Below the pieces are notes generated by a model, which worked only from the letters and a program-made list of their open reading frames with translations, was not told where the DNA came from and searched no databases. Both the position numbers and the translations under genes were made by a program. Shown here in pieces: positions 1-11,489 of a stretch of 64,000 nucleotides of DNA (its first letter is position 1; each line of letters begins with the position of its first letter). The DNA is from Pseudeuparius sepicola (Eukaryota > Arthropoda > Insecta > Coleoptera > Anthribidae), in contig OY987299.1 of NCBI GenBank assembly GCA_963920635.1, positions 127,411,373-127,475,372 of the forward strand, read 5' to 3'.

Positions 1-74
1 TTAGGATAATTATAGAAAATCGCATAAGATATTATTTGTTGTATGTTACCTAATATCCAGGCTTATTAACTCTA

Positions 75-965
75 CAGTGTGGTCATTTAAGTGTGCAACG
101 TATGGGATTTTTTTATTAATTGCACAACGAAAATACAAATATTACCGAAAGTTGGTGCATGTTAAATAATCATATTAGGCGCACTTAGAATGGTTGCAAG
201 TCAAGTAGGTCAAAAAATATAAAAATTGTACAAGAGTAAAGTACCCTTATTTCAGAAAATTCAGAAAAATGTTATTAAGAAAAGTTGTCTAGAATTAAAA
301 GTTATGCCCAAATACCAAAACATGGCGTCCCAAAACAAAAAAATATATTTTTTGGAAATAATATTTTCCTAAAAAAAATTGTTTTAATAGGTATTTACCC
401 TAGTCAATTTCATAAATCAATCAAAATTAAATCAATTTCGCTTAACTTTGTTTAAATTCAAGCATATTTGTAAAATTAACTTAGATTTTTAATTTTTTAC
501 GGAATCACAAACTTCATGTTTGTTGCAACGATATTAAACAAAACTTTTAAATGTCGCAAAAATTCTTCTGAACAAGGTAAAACATTAGTAATGATATTGT
601 GTATATAAAAAAACTCTATTTATGGTGCAAAATTTTTATTTGAAATGTTTATTAAGAAACTGTAGAAATTAATTGACGAAAAAATGTTTTTCTTAGGAGG
701 TCATATTTTCGTATTTAGGCATAACTTTTAATTCTAAACAACTTTTCTTAATAACATTTTGTTGAATTTTCTGAAATAAGGGTACTTTACTCGTGTACAA
801 ATTTTATATTTTTTTGACCTAACCTGTATGCTCTTTGACTTGCAACCATTCTAAGTGAACCTAATATGATTATTGAACATGCATAAAGTTTCGGCAATAT
901 CTGTATTTTGGTTGTGCAAATAATTAAAAAAATCCCATATGTTGCACACTTAAATGACCACACTG
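75..965. mobile_element. Tc1/mariner-type MITE with long inverted arms
   Basis: The arms at about 75-315 and 711-965 are reverse complements of each other with modest divergence. The ends read CAGTGTGGTCATTTAAGTG inward from both sides and are flanked by TA at 73-74 and 966-967, the target duplication expected of the Tc1/mariner superfamily. The middle (about 316-710) is AT-rich and I see no transposase in it, so it is non-autonomous. The open frame on the minus strand at 787-1038 lies in the right arm and is not a gene. A related end occurs near 16345-16390 and a fragment near 27300-27345. Confidence 0.85.
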
Positions 966-1108
966 TATATAGTTTGCATATAGGCAATATATCAATAAAA
1001 TACAACGTAGCGAAGGTATTTGTATTCGGAAAAATCATTTGCTAAGAAAAATGTTAAGACCCCGTATAAATATATATGTCGATCGACCGGTCGATATATA
1101 CACACTCA

Positions 1109-1356
1109 CATTGCTTTGGTTTTGGCAGTACCAGCTAGATGGCGTTGGATGGTAATGCTCATTGCATTATACTATTTCCTATTCCACTTAGCCAACGTAT
1201 CTGGGTCTTTCGGTTGAGGTGCGCTACGTCTGCCTGATGAGGGCCAACAAGTCCGAAACAAGTACCTGTCGTGGTCTTCACACCTCCGAAAGACCCATAC
1301 ATAATTTCCATTAGATATTGGAAACTAGTTTGGTGTTGCCAATTACCAAAGCATTT
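1109..1356. mobile_element. Short inverted-repeat element carrying a hammerhead ribozyme
   Basis: The sequence near 1109-1127 (attgctttggttttggca) is repeated in inverse near 1335-1353 (tgccaattaccaaagc), enclosing the hammerhead at 1203-1296. Known hammerheads of this type occur in Penelope-like retroelements and retrozymes of animals. I see no reverse transcriptase or GIY-YIG frame here, so this could be a terminal fragment of a Penelope-like element or a small non-autonomous unit. The outer boundaries are approximate. Confidence 0.5.
1203..1296 (+). ncRNA. Type I hammerhead ribozyme
   Basis: All core elements are present in order. CTGATGA is at 1234-1240. Helix II is GGGC (1241-1244) with GTCC (1251-1254) around a 6-nt loop. 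GAAA is at 1255-1258. A short helix III is formed by ACAAG (1258-1262) and CCTGT (1265-1269), with one A-C mismatch and a 2-nt loop. The cleavage triplet GTC is at 1268-1270, so predicted self-cleavage is after C1270. Helix I is long: GGGTCTTTCGG (1203-1213) pairs with CCGAAAGACCC (1286-1296), GAGGTG (1216-1221) pairs with CACCTC (1281-1286), and a proximal part pairs 1230-1233 with 1271-1274. The long helix I with a tiny helix III is the architecture known from Penelope-like elements and retrozymes. The mismatch in helix III may weaken it. Activity is inferred. Confidence 0.85.
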
Positions 1357-1869
1357 TGTCCCATATGCCACAAGCCATTTCTTTTAAAATTATAATGGGG
1401 ACACTAAATATTCATTTTGTTTATTTTTAATATAAATTTGTAAAAATACTCAGGCTGCAAGAGTTTGAACTAAAACAACTTTAAGCTTAACTATGGTATG
1501 ACATTATTATTTTAAACAATTATTACATGAACTTTTTCCATAGCAAAAAAGCATGGCAGACATTTCCTCATGTTTTGGTACCTACCTATGCTTCCACATA
1601 GGGACCAAAAAGAAAAGAAAACATCAGGGATGGGTAAAATTGCTTTTCCCATCATTTTTCTGATCTAGCCCGGTGAGACGGTTAAAAAACTCCCCAGAAA
1701 GTGTATATTTCGTGCTCGAAAAAAATATTTTTTTCTCAACCCTGACCCACAAATTAAAAGATTTTTCAGATCTTTATGGTTTAGAAACTAAGAACAATCG
1801 AACATGGTGAGTGTGAAAGTTTAATGCAAAACAAGCAAAACATTTGTTTTTCTGAAAAATGTTATTATA
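1357..1869. other. Unassigned AT-rich stretch
   Basis: No supported gene or repeat structure was seen here beyond short A/T runs. Confidence 0.4.
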
Positions 1870-2172
1870 CAGTGTCGCATTTCGCATTCGCATTCGCATA
1901 AAAAGTAATTTTTTTTAATTAATGATTTATTTTCAAATTCAACTTCGTGGTTACCTTTTGCTTTAAAAAAGATGAAATAGGCACATTATTATCGATATTT
2001 ATCAATAAAATGATAAAGCTAGTGACAAAATAATTTTTAGGCAGTAAATATTAATAAATGTTATGAAGTTTCATTTTTTAAATATTACCATTTAAGACAA
2101 ATAGCGCAAGTCACGTGGCCACGTTTGAGTGAGACATTTTTCATCTTTTTTAAAGCAAAAGGACAATGACAA
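1870..2172. mobile_element. TIR element fragment with a second copy at 38.8 kb
   Basis: It starts CAGTGTC after TA, like 38847. The block at 1912-1977 (containing gttaccttttgctttaaa) matches 38899-38962, and its inverse is at 2111-2172, so the segment is itself an inverted repeat. A short tandem CGCATT run lies at 1875-1899. The right terminus was not found. No coding sequence is present. Confidence 0.55.
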
Positions 2173-2909
2173 ATTTTGACCTTCTCACCGCTGTCAACAT
2201 GCAAATGCAGGACCGGCTACGGTGTTTTTATACCTCCATTTTTCACTAAATGCATTTAGCATTGGACATCACAGCGTTAATCAGAACTCTACAGAACCCA
2301 CATATTATAGCAAGTTTGAACAAAAATTATACAGATAGTTCTAATCTACAAGGGGGCAAAATTTAGCAAAATAGGATTTTAATGGCTTCTACTGGCTAGT
2401 CAAGAGTCCAGTATGCACTTTGAGTTGGCACAGAGAAAAACAACCTCTATATTTGTTATCGGATCCTTGCATACCAATACGCTGTGTGATCCTGTTGATC
2501 ATTTAACTGTTTTGAGGTAACTCCATTGGCTCTTGACCCGCCATATTCCTTTAAAATTCATATTTGGCTTAATTTTGGCTGTAGAATGGAACTCCCTAGA
2601 TATGTTTTGTTTAAACACCCTGTACATATTTCAAGTAAGGCGGCACAAAATTAATTGTCTTTCCTTTTCGTGAGACGATGCTACTTAACAAAATAAGGCG
2701 CAGATTATGTGAAAATCCGGTGGAACGCCTAGTCTGGCACATCCTACTTAAGTCTAAAGCCGTGAACAGACATGACGTGGCAACGTCGCAGAGGCGCAGT
2801 TAAACGCGTCTATGCAGTTTAGCCGGGCTTTTCTTGTAAACGTTCAACACTTTTATTCGAATTTATTGTAATTATTCTACTGTTGTCAGTCTCCTAGTTC
2901 ATGATCGGG
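2173..2909. other. Unassigned stretch
   Basis: No gene was seen. A motif CACCCTGTACA near 2617-2627 resembles a lone Tc1/mariner-type end. The stretch at 2700-2830 has moderately raised GC. Confidence 0.35.
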
Positions 2910-3048
2910 CCTGATCCGGTAAATACCAAACACGTTTACGCGATTCGGCTACGGTTGGTTATAGCTCTCTGACGTCACAAAGGAGCCCTTCATACGTCAT
3001 CGTTATAACCGGCAATAACCGCGGTATTTACTCAACTCAGGATCAGGG
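2910..3048. repeat. Imperfect inverted repeat, about 140 bp
   Basis: CCTGATCCGGTAAATACC at 2910-2927 is mirrored by GGTATTTACTC...GGATCAGG at 3023-3047, with a few extra bases on the right. It contains several Cs and Gs in an AT-rich setting. It may be a small MITE or a recombination scar. Confidence 0.5.
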
Positions 3049-4404
3049 TAATTACCGCGGTTATTGAAAACAGCAAATGTCATTTGCTAGATTTGCCAAT
3101 TTGTTGCGAGTTTGAATTTTTCAAAGCTTATAAATATATTTGCCGATATAGGCAAGTGTAGTGATTTCATATTTTCATCTCTAGATCCATAAATAAAAAA
3201 AATGAATAGGTCAAAAATATCTCTTTTGTGTAAACGTTGAAGGCTGAAGGTGAAGAGTGTGAGGATGTCCAGGTTCCAGGTTGAAGTCGGAGAGATGGAA
3301 ATAGCAAGTCTTCTGAGTGTTAAATGTAATTTTATTACATGCTTTTATTCATTTTTTGTAACAAATTTAAACAAAACCAACATACACAAATATAAGTGAG
3401 GTTATAGACGGGTAGTAGTATGACATTTCTCTTTGGTTATTCGTTATTCGCCTAAATTACTTTTGGGTTAACCATACACATTTAGGCGAGATGCGGTGGT
3501 GACATTTGTTGGTTATTCAAGGGCTAAAACCAAGGTCAACCAGAAAGATAACCGCCCTCTAAAAAATAGTTGTAAATTTATGTAAATTTTCATTCAAATA
3601 CATTTTTTACTATGTATTTTTTACTGGGTTGGCAATGTTTTTCTTTCCATTACTTGTATTACCATGGAACATTCAGGAAACATGGTAAATTCATGCGAAA
3701 TTACAATTACTCACATTTTTTTACATAAATATACGTATATCAATGTGAATTAGTTTATTTTCAAGTAAATTTACATTTATTTACAAGAAGAAATGTGAAA
3801 CTATATGTGAAATAATTTAAATTTACATGCATTCACAAGACGAAATGTAAATACTCGTCAGTTAATGTAACTTTACTTGCTGGACTATGTTTTCCTCCTC
3901 ACTCCCCCCCCCCCCATTCTGACAAGCTCAGATCCTAATATTATGCACGGAACCGTAACCGCATTTATTGGACGCTTCGTTTTTCATTTGTCACTGTTAT
4001 CGATGGATTGTTGATTGATTTTAATAATTATTTTCGTGGCTAATAATCACCTACGTACAAGATGACGTATAAATGTTCGTTTTGCAATACCTCTTTGATT
4101 ATAATTCGCAAATACAGTTTACTCTTTACATCAGCATTTTCATAAAAAAATTGTTGTTTAGGTATATAAAAGTTGCAATATGAAATTATTTTTACATTAT
4201 AATCAATTTCATTCTCACATACATTGCGACCAAGCATGAAAAATGTACAAAGGTTCAGAACAGTGTTTTCATAATTATGCAATTTAGGAAATTGTAATTC
4301 AAAAACTTATTTTTCGGAGGAATACAAAACCCGCTTTTATTTGCATATTCAATAAGGTTAACTATTTAAATGCCCTTTTAATTGTAATTTTTTCTGGTTT
4401 TCCA
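3049..4404. other. Unassigned AT-rich stretch with local repeats
   Basis: Short diverged subrepeats around the motif aaatttacat/atgtaaat occur at about 3560-3870. A poly-C run lies at 3905-3914. No coding sequence could be supported; the open frame at 4040-4282 minus has no recognisable composition or motif. Confidence 0.4.
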
Positions 4405-4800
4405 CAAATCTACGATCCCCGTTGTTGCAATGCCTCTACGTCACGGTTGTATTCAAATTTTAAAATTATTAGATACAAGGTGATTTTTTAATTAAGTCTG
4501 GCTATTTGTGAAAAATCCATATTTTTTGAGAAAATACAGTAGGAATAATAGCCTTCTCGTTGTATTTAATTGAAAAAATTAAAAATTTTCTGAACAAGGA
4601 AAAATACATATTTTTGAAAAAATGTAAATTTTATTTTTTTGGCTAATACCTCACATTTTGCACAAAGCTCTTTTGATACTGCCGCCATATTGGTGGTGAT
4701 TTGATATGTGTCAAAATCGATTCTTAGATTCTTGGATATGCAGAAAAAATTCTCCAGATCACTTTATTTTTAATATATCAACAATAAAAAGTTTTCCCCT
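4405..4800. repeat. Dispersed repeat, copy A (copy B near 20235-20500)
   Basis: Colinear but diverged matches include a shared cgat(c)ctcgttgttg-like block, aatgcctc, gtattcaaatt and tcaaaatcgatt, with an AT-rich tail. This is consistent with two old copies of one non-coding transposable element. The ends are not defined. Confidence 0.5.
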
Positions 4801-5783
4801 TTGTTGCCAACTCTTTAGCCCACAATGTATAACGAAGAATATTTTTTAGATTTTATAAACTATGATCGTTTCCCTAATAAAAGAAAATAATTATTTTTGT
4901 ATATATTTCAGCCCTCATCCTCGGCAATAAATAAATATAATTATTATAATTTTGGCAGACCTATCCAACAAAAAAGTTTTTTAAAAACATTTTATTGTGG
5001 TGTTGTATGCATAAAAGGGACACACTATATAAGTACCTATAATTTTAATCAAGGGGGGGTGTTGTATTGGCACAGCAGGCAAAGGGTAATCACTTGAAAA
5101 AAAAATGCAGGCGGGAATATCCTTTTTTGTCTATAATTTTAATTATGAAAATCAGACTATACATATAATATAAGTGTGCAAAATATTATTTGCTTAAGTT
5201 TTAAGAACATACAGGCGATCTCACGAATGTTTAGACCTATGCCATCGCTTTCAAAAATATAGAAATGCAGCGTATTCATATTGGACTGGAAGATAGGAAG
5301 ACATTTTATTTCATCTACCACCTGATATTAATGCCCTAGGAAAAGAAAAAGGCAATTGCCTGTATAAAGGATTTCTATGTTTCTTCACCGCGTATAAGTA
5401 ATTACTTACTTTGCACTTTGCCATGAATTTTTACACGGTAAGGTAAAAGTACATTGTAAAATATGTATTCATATACCTGTGGCAGGATATTACATGATAA
5501 AATACTTTAAATAATAGGACACATTTCACAGTATAGATATTTAACTTTACATGGAAAAGCAAGCAAAAACACTAGGATGCACAAATGGATAAGAAATTAC
5601 TTACTTATCTAGGTACAATTACATATCTAATTTAAAAAAATACTTGGAAGTTCTGGTAAATGAATTATGCTAGTATATAAATATACACTGCAAGGCAAAG
5701 TTTATACATAACTGCACATCTAAAATTACGAAGGATTCAACTAAAATACATGCGCAGTTAAGGACAAGTACGTTGCAATTCAA
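4801..5783. other. Unassigned AT-rich stretch
   Basis: No gene or clear repeat was found. The small open frame at 4897-5097 has no supporting features. Confidence 0.4.
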
Positions 5784-6363
5784 AAACATTTACATGATCA
5801 TTTAGGTAATATTAAATAGCTAGTATGTTATGTTTTTACTTTGTGTTCCACTTAGATTATTACATGACTATCCATGGCCAAATAATACCAATGATAGATA
5901 TGGTAAATTTACATAAAAAAAAATTTAGAGTGCGCGGTTAAAACCAGACGATCGCCTAAAATCGGCTAATGTTCGGTTAATCTACAACCCGGCGCCGATG
6001 CCGTCCAGGTTTCTTGCCAGGTGGAATTTCCAACGCCCATAAAACATTCAGGGCGTCCGGATATAAATACCAAACATTTACATGATCATTTAGGTAATAT
6101 TAAATAGCTAGTATGTTATGTTTTTACTTTGTGTTCCACTTAGATTATTACATGACTATCCATGGCCAAATAATACCAATGATAGATATGGTAAATTTAC
6201 ATAAAAAAAAATTTAGAGCGCGGTTAAAACCAGACGATCGCCTAAAATCGGCTAATGTTCGGTTAATCTACAACCCGGCGCCGATGCCGTCCAGGTTTCT
6301 TGCCAGGTGGAATTTCCAACGCCCATAAAACATTCAGGGCGTCCGGATATAAATACCAAACAT
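5784..6363. repeat. Recent tandem duplication, 288-bp unit, two copies
   Basis: Copy 1 is at about 5784-6071 and copy 2 at about 6072-6363. They are almost identical; the clearest difference is GAGTGCGCGG against GAGCGCGG. The breakpoint falls at the shared word aaacatttacatg. The unit joins AT-rich DNA to the left edge of a CpG-rich island, so that island edge is doubled. A collapsed or expanded assembly is an alternative. Confidence 0.9.
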
Positions 6364-6600
6364 CCCCCGCGCACATTCGGAACAAGGGGGGGCGCGCCGT
6401 CGAACTCGTTTTTCTACGTGCCGGCAAAAACACCGCTCCGATTAGGCCATTGCTCAATTCCGGGGCAGGCCGCGCCATTAATAACGCGCGCAGGTCCGTA
6501 CCGGCCCCCGTCGTCCGCCCTCGACCGAGGAAAAAAAAAACAATTCCGGGGGATTAGGTGCTAATTAAAAACGAGTCGGGTATCCGGCATCCGGCGAGCG
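5940..6600. promoter_or_regulatory. CpG-rich island, candidate conserved non-coding element
   Basis: This stretch has many CpGs and balanced base use, in contrast to its AT-rich flanks. Several overlapping short open frames occur on both strands, none with a recognisable protein family, which is what GC-rich non-coding DNA gives. I infer a promoter-like or enhancer-like element. A transcribed first exon is the main alternative. Confidence 0.35.
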
Positions 6601-7499
6601 AGGTATTGTTTTTTAATAATTTGGGGGTTGTAAGTTTGACCATTGGGATTTAGGTTAGATGTGTTGCTTGTAAACTAAACTTTATTCAAACTAAACGCAA
6701 GTGAAACATAAACACAAGTTGTTGCATGGCTAGAGCGTGATACGCACGTGATCGGCTTGCTATTGGCCAGCCGGCAATAAAGTGTGGCCCCCCTACAGGC
6801 GAGTGCAGCGAGTCGGTGTTTCTTACAGAGGTGTACTGAGTTGCAAGTGGACATTTTTTTTCAGATATAATTCTTTTTTTGTTTATTAATTGTTGGAGCT
6901 ACGATTTGTGTTAATAGTAGAAATTTGCAGGTAAGCGAATGACTAGGTGTGTCATGAAAGTTCGTTTTTAAAGTTCTTAATACTGGGGCATATTATTTTA
7001 ATATTTTATATTATAACAATTAATAGAGATCGTCCTTAATGCGGCCTTGCCTCGTATTAGCCCTCGCGCCACTTGCATTTAGTTTGAATAGAGTGTAGGT
7101 TGATTTGTTTTTATTTACATGGGGAAAAGGTAGGCAGAGGCATAACATCATGGTCATCAATGGTTTAAGCATTCAGTTGCTTCTGGGGTGCTCCCTGTTA
7201 AGAGTACAGTGAGGGTGAGAATTATTATTATTATTATCTTTATCAAATTTGCATTGTTCAAGAGATAGACTCCCCTTATTTGGTTCACCTTTCAATTTTG
7301 TGGAAATCAGCAGGGATCTGAATATGTTTAGCAATTTAGGTTTAAGGCTCATCATAGGGGAAAATATTTGTTTGCAGAATTAATTAAAATTTGACTTTGA
7401 CAGTAGTTTTTGATTTAACAAAGATAAAAATGACATACGCAAAAGTGGTAATTGTGAAATTTGACAATTAACAAAAGAATTTCAAAAACAACACTTATA
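6601..7499. other. Unassigned stretch
   Basis: It contains an ATT microsatellite at about 7222-7237. The segment at 6650-6850 has a sudden GC-richer part with AATAAA near 6776 and could be a degraded LTR, but no paired LTR was seen. Confidence 0.35.
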
Positions 7500-8380
7500 C
7501 AGGCGAAAGTCTGGAAAAAAAATCATATCTTTTTTCTAGTTTTTTTTTCTTACAAAACGCAAAAACAGGTCAATTTTCTTTCGCTATTCCCCATTTTTTA
7601 ACAATATAAAAAAAAATTTCCTTCAACCCTTTAGCCGGAAGCCACCCCTCCTTTTTTTTTTAAATGAGAACATATGGCTTGTGTGGGCTCGTTGAAAAGC
7701 TCGTGAATAACTGAATACGAGTATACAATTTTTTTATTTTATTTATGCTGTTATTACAAAATAAAAAACAAAATCTATATCGGTAAAAAATTCCTGTGAA
7801 TGAGTTATTATTTTACGTTGAAGGAATAAAAAACAAGCAAAGAGTGTTGGAGGCAAAAAAGTTACTCCTTTTTTGTATGGTTAAGGAAACACGTAGTATT
7901 GTAGTAATTTCTTTGTAAATTGAATCGAAACGTCCACTTTAATAATTTGGTAGTGCCAAAGTGTTGTCATTAATAGCATTTGCTACGTTAAAACACTTTG
8001 GCACTACCAAATTATTAAAGTGGACATTTCGATTCAATTTACAAGAAAATTACTACAATACTACGTGTTCTCGTTCACACGAATTTTTTACCGATATAGA
8101 TTTTGTTTTTTATTTTGTAATAACAGCATAAATAAAATAAAAAAATTGTATACTCGTATTCAGTTTTTCACGAGCTTTTCAACGAGCCCACACAAGCCAT
8201 ATGTTCTCATTTGAAAAAAAAAGGAGGGGTGGCTTCCAGCTAAAGGGTTGAAGGAAAAAAATGTTTTATATTGCTAAAAAATGCGGAATAGCGAATGAAA
8301 ATTGACCTGTTTTTGCGTTTTGTAAGAAAAAAAAACTAGAAAAAGATATGATTTTTTTTCCAGACTTTCGCCCAACCCTG
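7500..8380. mobile_element. Foldback (near-palindromic) element flanked by TA
   Basis: The left arm (about 7500-7956) and right arm (about 7992-8380) are reverse complements with about a 35-bp loop around 7960-7990. The left arm has an extra segment of about 80-90 bp near 7803-7890. TA flanks at 7498-7499 and 8381-8382, with ends starting CAGG/CAGGG, suggest a Tc1/mariner-related non-autonomous element. Transcribed RNA would fold into a stem of roughly 390 bp. The open frame at 8020-8214 is in the arm and is not a gene. Confidence 0.85.
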
Positions 8381-9565
8381 TATATCAAAATATCGAAAAA
8401 AAATATTGGAAATAGTTGCTAACATTGCAAAAACCAAATTTGCCATGAAACCATAGAAAATATCAAGAGGGCGTTTTCGTTTTTTATATAACAAATTGAA
8501 TATATTTTTTTATTACTTTTTTCTAAAAACAGCAATATAAAACATTTTTCTCCGTCACTGGTTGTTAAAGGGATTTGATATTAACAGGTTTTATGCTAAC
8601 CCATGCCGTTGTTGCTTGTACCAATAAATATGACTTAAATATCTTAACTAGTTTGGTAAATATACAATAAAGTCCGCATATTTTTTACAACTTTAACACC
8701 CTGTAACTTTTTTATAAGGCCTTAAAAAGATATAGTTTATACAAGAAAGTGTGGTTATTTTTTAGTTTTCTATATCACCTGTCCAAGAATAAAACTCAAT
8801 CATCCTGTATATTACACAGTGTAAAAAAAGCAACATTAGCCATCATCTAGTTGAAAATTCTAAAAATATATTCTAAATTAGTCTGTTTCAAAGAATACCG
8901 TCCAGGGTTATTGAAATTTTCTTATGAAAAAGCATTTTCTGCATTATTTTTGTTAATTTGCCATTTCAAAATACTTTTTAAATCTCTATAAAAATTGCTT
9001 CCAAAACACAGTGCTCAGGTCCAATTCATTGCCAATATGCTTAGTATTGCTTAGCATACCTGCTCGAAAAATTTATTAACCACTTTTGTTTGTTGCATTT
9101 CGCTAAAAACTAAATGTAAAACAAAAAAAAAATAGTGCAGTTAGTAAAAGTACCTATTGCAAAAACTAATTTTTGATCATTATACACTATAAAAAATATA
9201 ATCTTTGTATATTATTGTTTTTTGTAATAGTTAATTTAATTTAATAATTATTGTATAGTAGCATAAATTATGTTTTAATAGTATATTTTCAAATATAAAA
9301 ATAAATACTTAATTGATTTTTATTTTGTAGTTTAATTTAAAGTATCCAACAAGCCCAACATGCTATTCATAATATTAGTTCCTAAGTTTTGTTATCGAGG
9401 TCAACCAGATATACACTATTTCAGTTTCCAATTAAAAAAAAAACACCCATGAGTTCCCATCAATTAGACAATAAATCATAATCTAAATACAAAAACCTCT
9501 AACTTGATATACATACAGTTTCCATGGAAATCTAAAATTTTGCGGAGGCAAAAGATAGAATATAC
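8381..9565. other. Unassigned AT-rich stretch with lone transposon ends
   Basis: Motifs such as acaccctgtaac (8696-8707) and tcctgtatattacacagtg (8804-8822) look like abutting Tc1/mariner-type ends. No gene was seen. Confidence 0.35.
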
Positions 9566-9936
9566 CTAAAGTCTATCCAAGTTACAGCGGCAGTCACATG
9601 ACCGCATTGCGATCGATTACCAGGGTCTCACTAATATGAGATTCCCAGTGGCTTGTAATTCTGAACTAATTCTTTTAGAAGTTCTAAAAATTGTGTTTTT
9701 ACCTTTCGTGGATCTTTATAAATTTCCTTAAATTAAGTAGCAAAATAAATTTACAGAATATACTGCTCGCGATCCGATCTAACATATGCAGGAAATTCGA
9801 CTGAGTGAAGAGCCGGCCCTGCATTCTGCTCGCCGCGTAACACTTGACATTTTATGACGGCCAGACCAATAAGAGAATAAGTCACGTGGTGGCCAATGTT
9901 TTGATCCACTGCCTTTGTAACTTGGATAGACTTTAG
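9566..9936. mobile_element. MITE with 26-bp terminal inverted repeats
   Basis: Ends CTAAAGTCTATCCAAGTTAC at 9566 and its inverse at 9917-9936 continue with GGCAGT on both sides. The total is 371 bp with no coding sequence. I see no certain target duplication. Superfamily is undetermined. Confidence 0.75.
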
Positions 9937-10828
9937 TTATCTTTATATTGCCCAAAATCGGCGAATAATGACACTAATGACTTTATTGTCCCAACTCTCC
10001 CAATCCAAGAACCCTAGACGCATACGAAAGACGTTTCAGTCAAGGTAGTTTCTTTCAGTTTTTGTCTGGTGTAAACTGGGCAACGAGACGCCGAGAATAT
10101 TGGACGCCTTCAACGTAAATTGAGCTAACAAAACCTGACATCTCATTTTCGCCTTAAAGTGCTCCGCACACTTTGTTACACCTAAACGAAAGCTCAAAGG
10201 AGGCCTTAACTTCTTCAGAATACATTTACTTATTACAAAGCTGAGATCTGATGCTGGCAGCGCTCGCGAATGAATTTTACGTAATAGCCTTAACGTAAAA
10301 AGTACATAAGGATGTTTGTTTTTATAAATATACCCATTATTGTTGCTTGCTATTAAGTCAAAATTTTCAGGGGTAATACATATTGAGTGGTGTGCCTATT
10401 ATCGATAATACCTTTCGTTAATTTTACGAATTATAATCCCAAAGCTGAAAATACCACGACTGCGCAGCAGGAGTGGTATTTTCTTAGCAAAAAATCCCTC
10501 GAGCTTCGCTCTCGAGCTTCGCTCTCGGGATTTTATCTAGGCAAAATAGCGCTTTCGAAAAAATTATCGATAAAATTTCCGGCACATGTGATATTACATA
10601 GTAATACGACTATTTCCCTCGTCTTAATTTCCACCAATCACAAACGCGCAATTTTGAATTACAAATGGCTTCTAGATGGAAAAACTGTATGACAGCACCT
10701 GTCAGCAGTTTTTTCGAGTTTACCCGCGGCAAAACTTGACAGCTGTATTATAATAAGTAGTATGTTTTGTAAGCTGTGTGTATGCAGAATAGTCTGTACT
10801 CATGAAATAGTCTTGTTAAATACCATTC
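9937..10828. other. Unassigned stretch with small hairpins
   Basis: A hairpin gaaaataccac/gtggtattttc lies at about 10446-10485, and a doubled TCGAGCTTCGC flanked by AAATCCC/GGGATTT at about 10495-10535. The open frame at 10387-10692 runs through these and is not supported as a gene. Confidence 0.4.
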
Positions 10829-11002
10829 GGGCATCTAATTGTTCCTGTGAAAAAAATTCAAAAAACACAATGCTAAGTAATATTTTTTTAACAAAATCCT
10901 CGTCTTCGACTCGGATTTTTGTTGCCACCAGCACTCATGCTTCTTGTTAAAATATTACTTAGCAACGTGTTTTTTCGATTTTTTCGGAAAAATTAGATGC
11001 CC
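10829..11002. mobile_element. Small inverted-repeat element
   Basis: GGGCATCTAATT at 10829 is mirrored by AATTAGATGCCC at 10991-11002, and inner arms around gctaagtaatatttt/aaaatattacttagc also pair. The whole 174 bp could form one interrupted hairpin. Confidence 0.65.
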
Positions 11003-11012
11003 TTATGCAACT

Positions 11013-11229
11013 CTTACGCCTGGCGTAAACAAGAGAACGTGAGTTGATATATTCACCAGAGCCGCACTGAGGCACGACTTTTATTTAATTTTAGTTTTAC
11101 AATTGTTATACTTTTGCGATCGAGTACGTCCCTGTTTCCAGGCGCGTCGATATTTTATGGCCTATTGACCAATCGCCTCGTTTCGCGGAACGTCATCGAA
11201 CACGTGCTTTTATTTACGCCAGGCATAAG
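11013..11229. mobile_element. MITE, 217 bp
   Basis: Terminal repeats CTTACGCCTGGCGTAAAC (11013) and TTTACGCCAGGCATAAG (to 11229) are themselves partly palindromic. It lies 10 bp from the preceding inverted-repeat element. No coding sequence is present. Confidence 0.7.
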
Positions 11230-11489
11230 AATAAAATTGCTTTATTTTAGTATAGTGGTATATCGCTGAAATCATCACTTGATTGGTTAATATTTCAAAA
11301 ATAATGTCGTTTCATTGGTTCATATTGGCAGGAGTTGAATTCTCGTTAGAATACAACTACTGCGTTCCGAAACTAACGCAAACCATCGAACTGTTCGTTT
11401 GTCAAATGAGAAATGGCACTCAACATTTTGATTTCCCTACATGTAATTCTATACGCATAGATACACACAATAGGTGTATACCATGCAGA

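Noticed and set aside
787..1038. Minus-strand open frame near the left edge
   Set aside because: It lies in the right arm of an inverted-repeat element and reads terminal repeat sequence.
6650..6850. Possible solo LTR
   Set aside because: No matching second copy, no clear TG...CA borders with target duplication, and no retroviral-type frame nearby.
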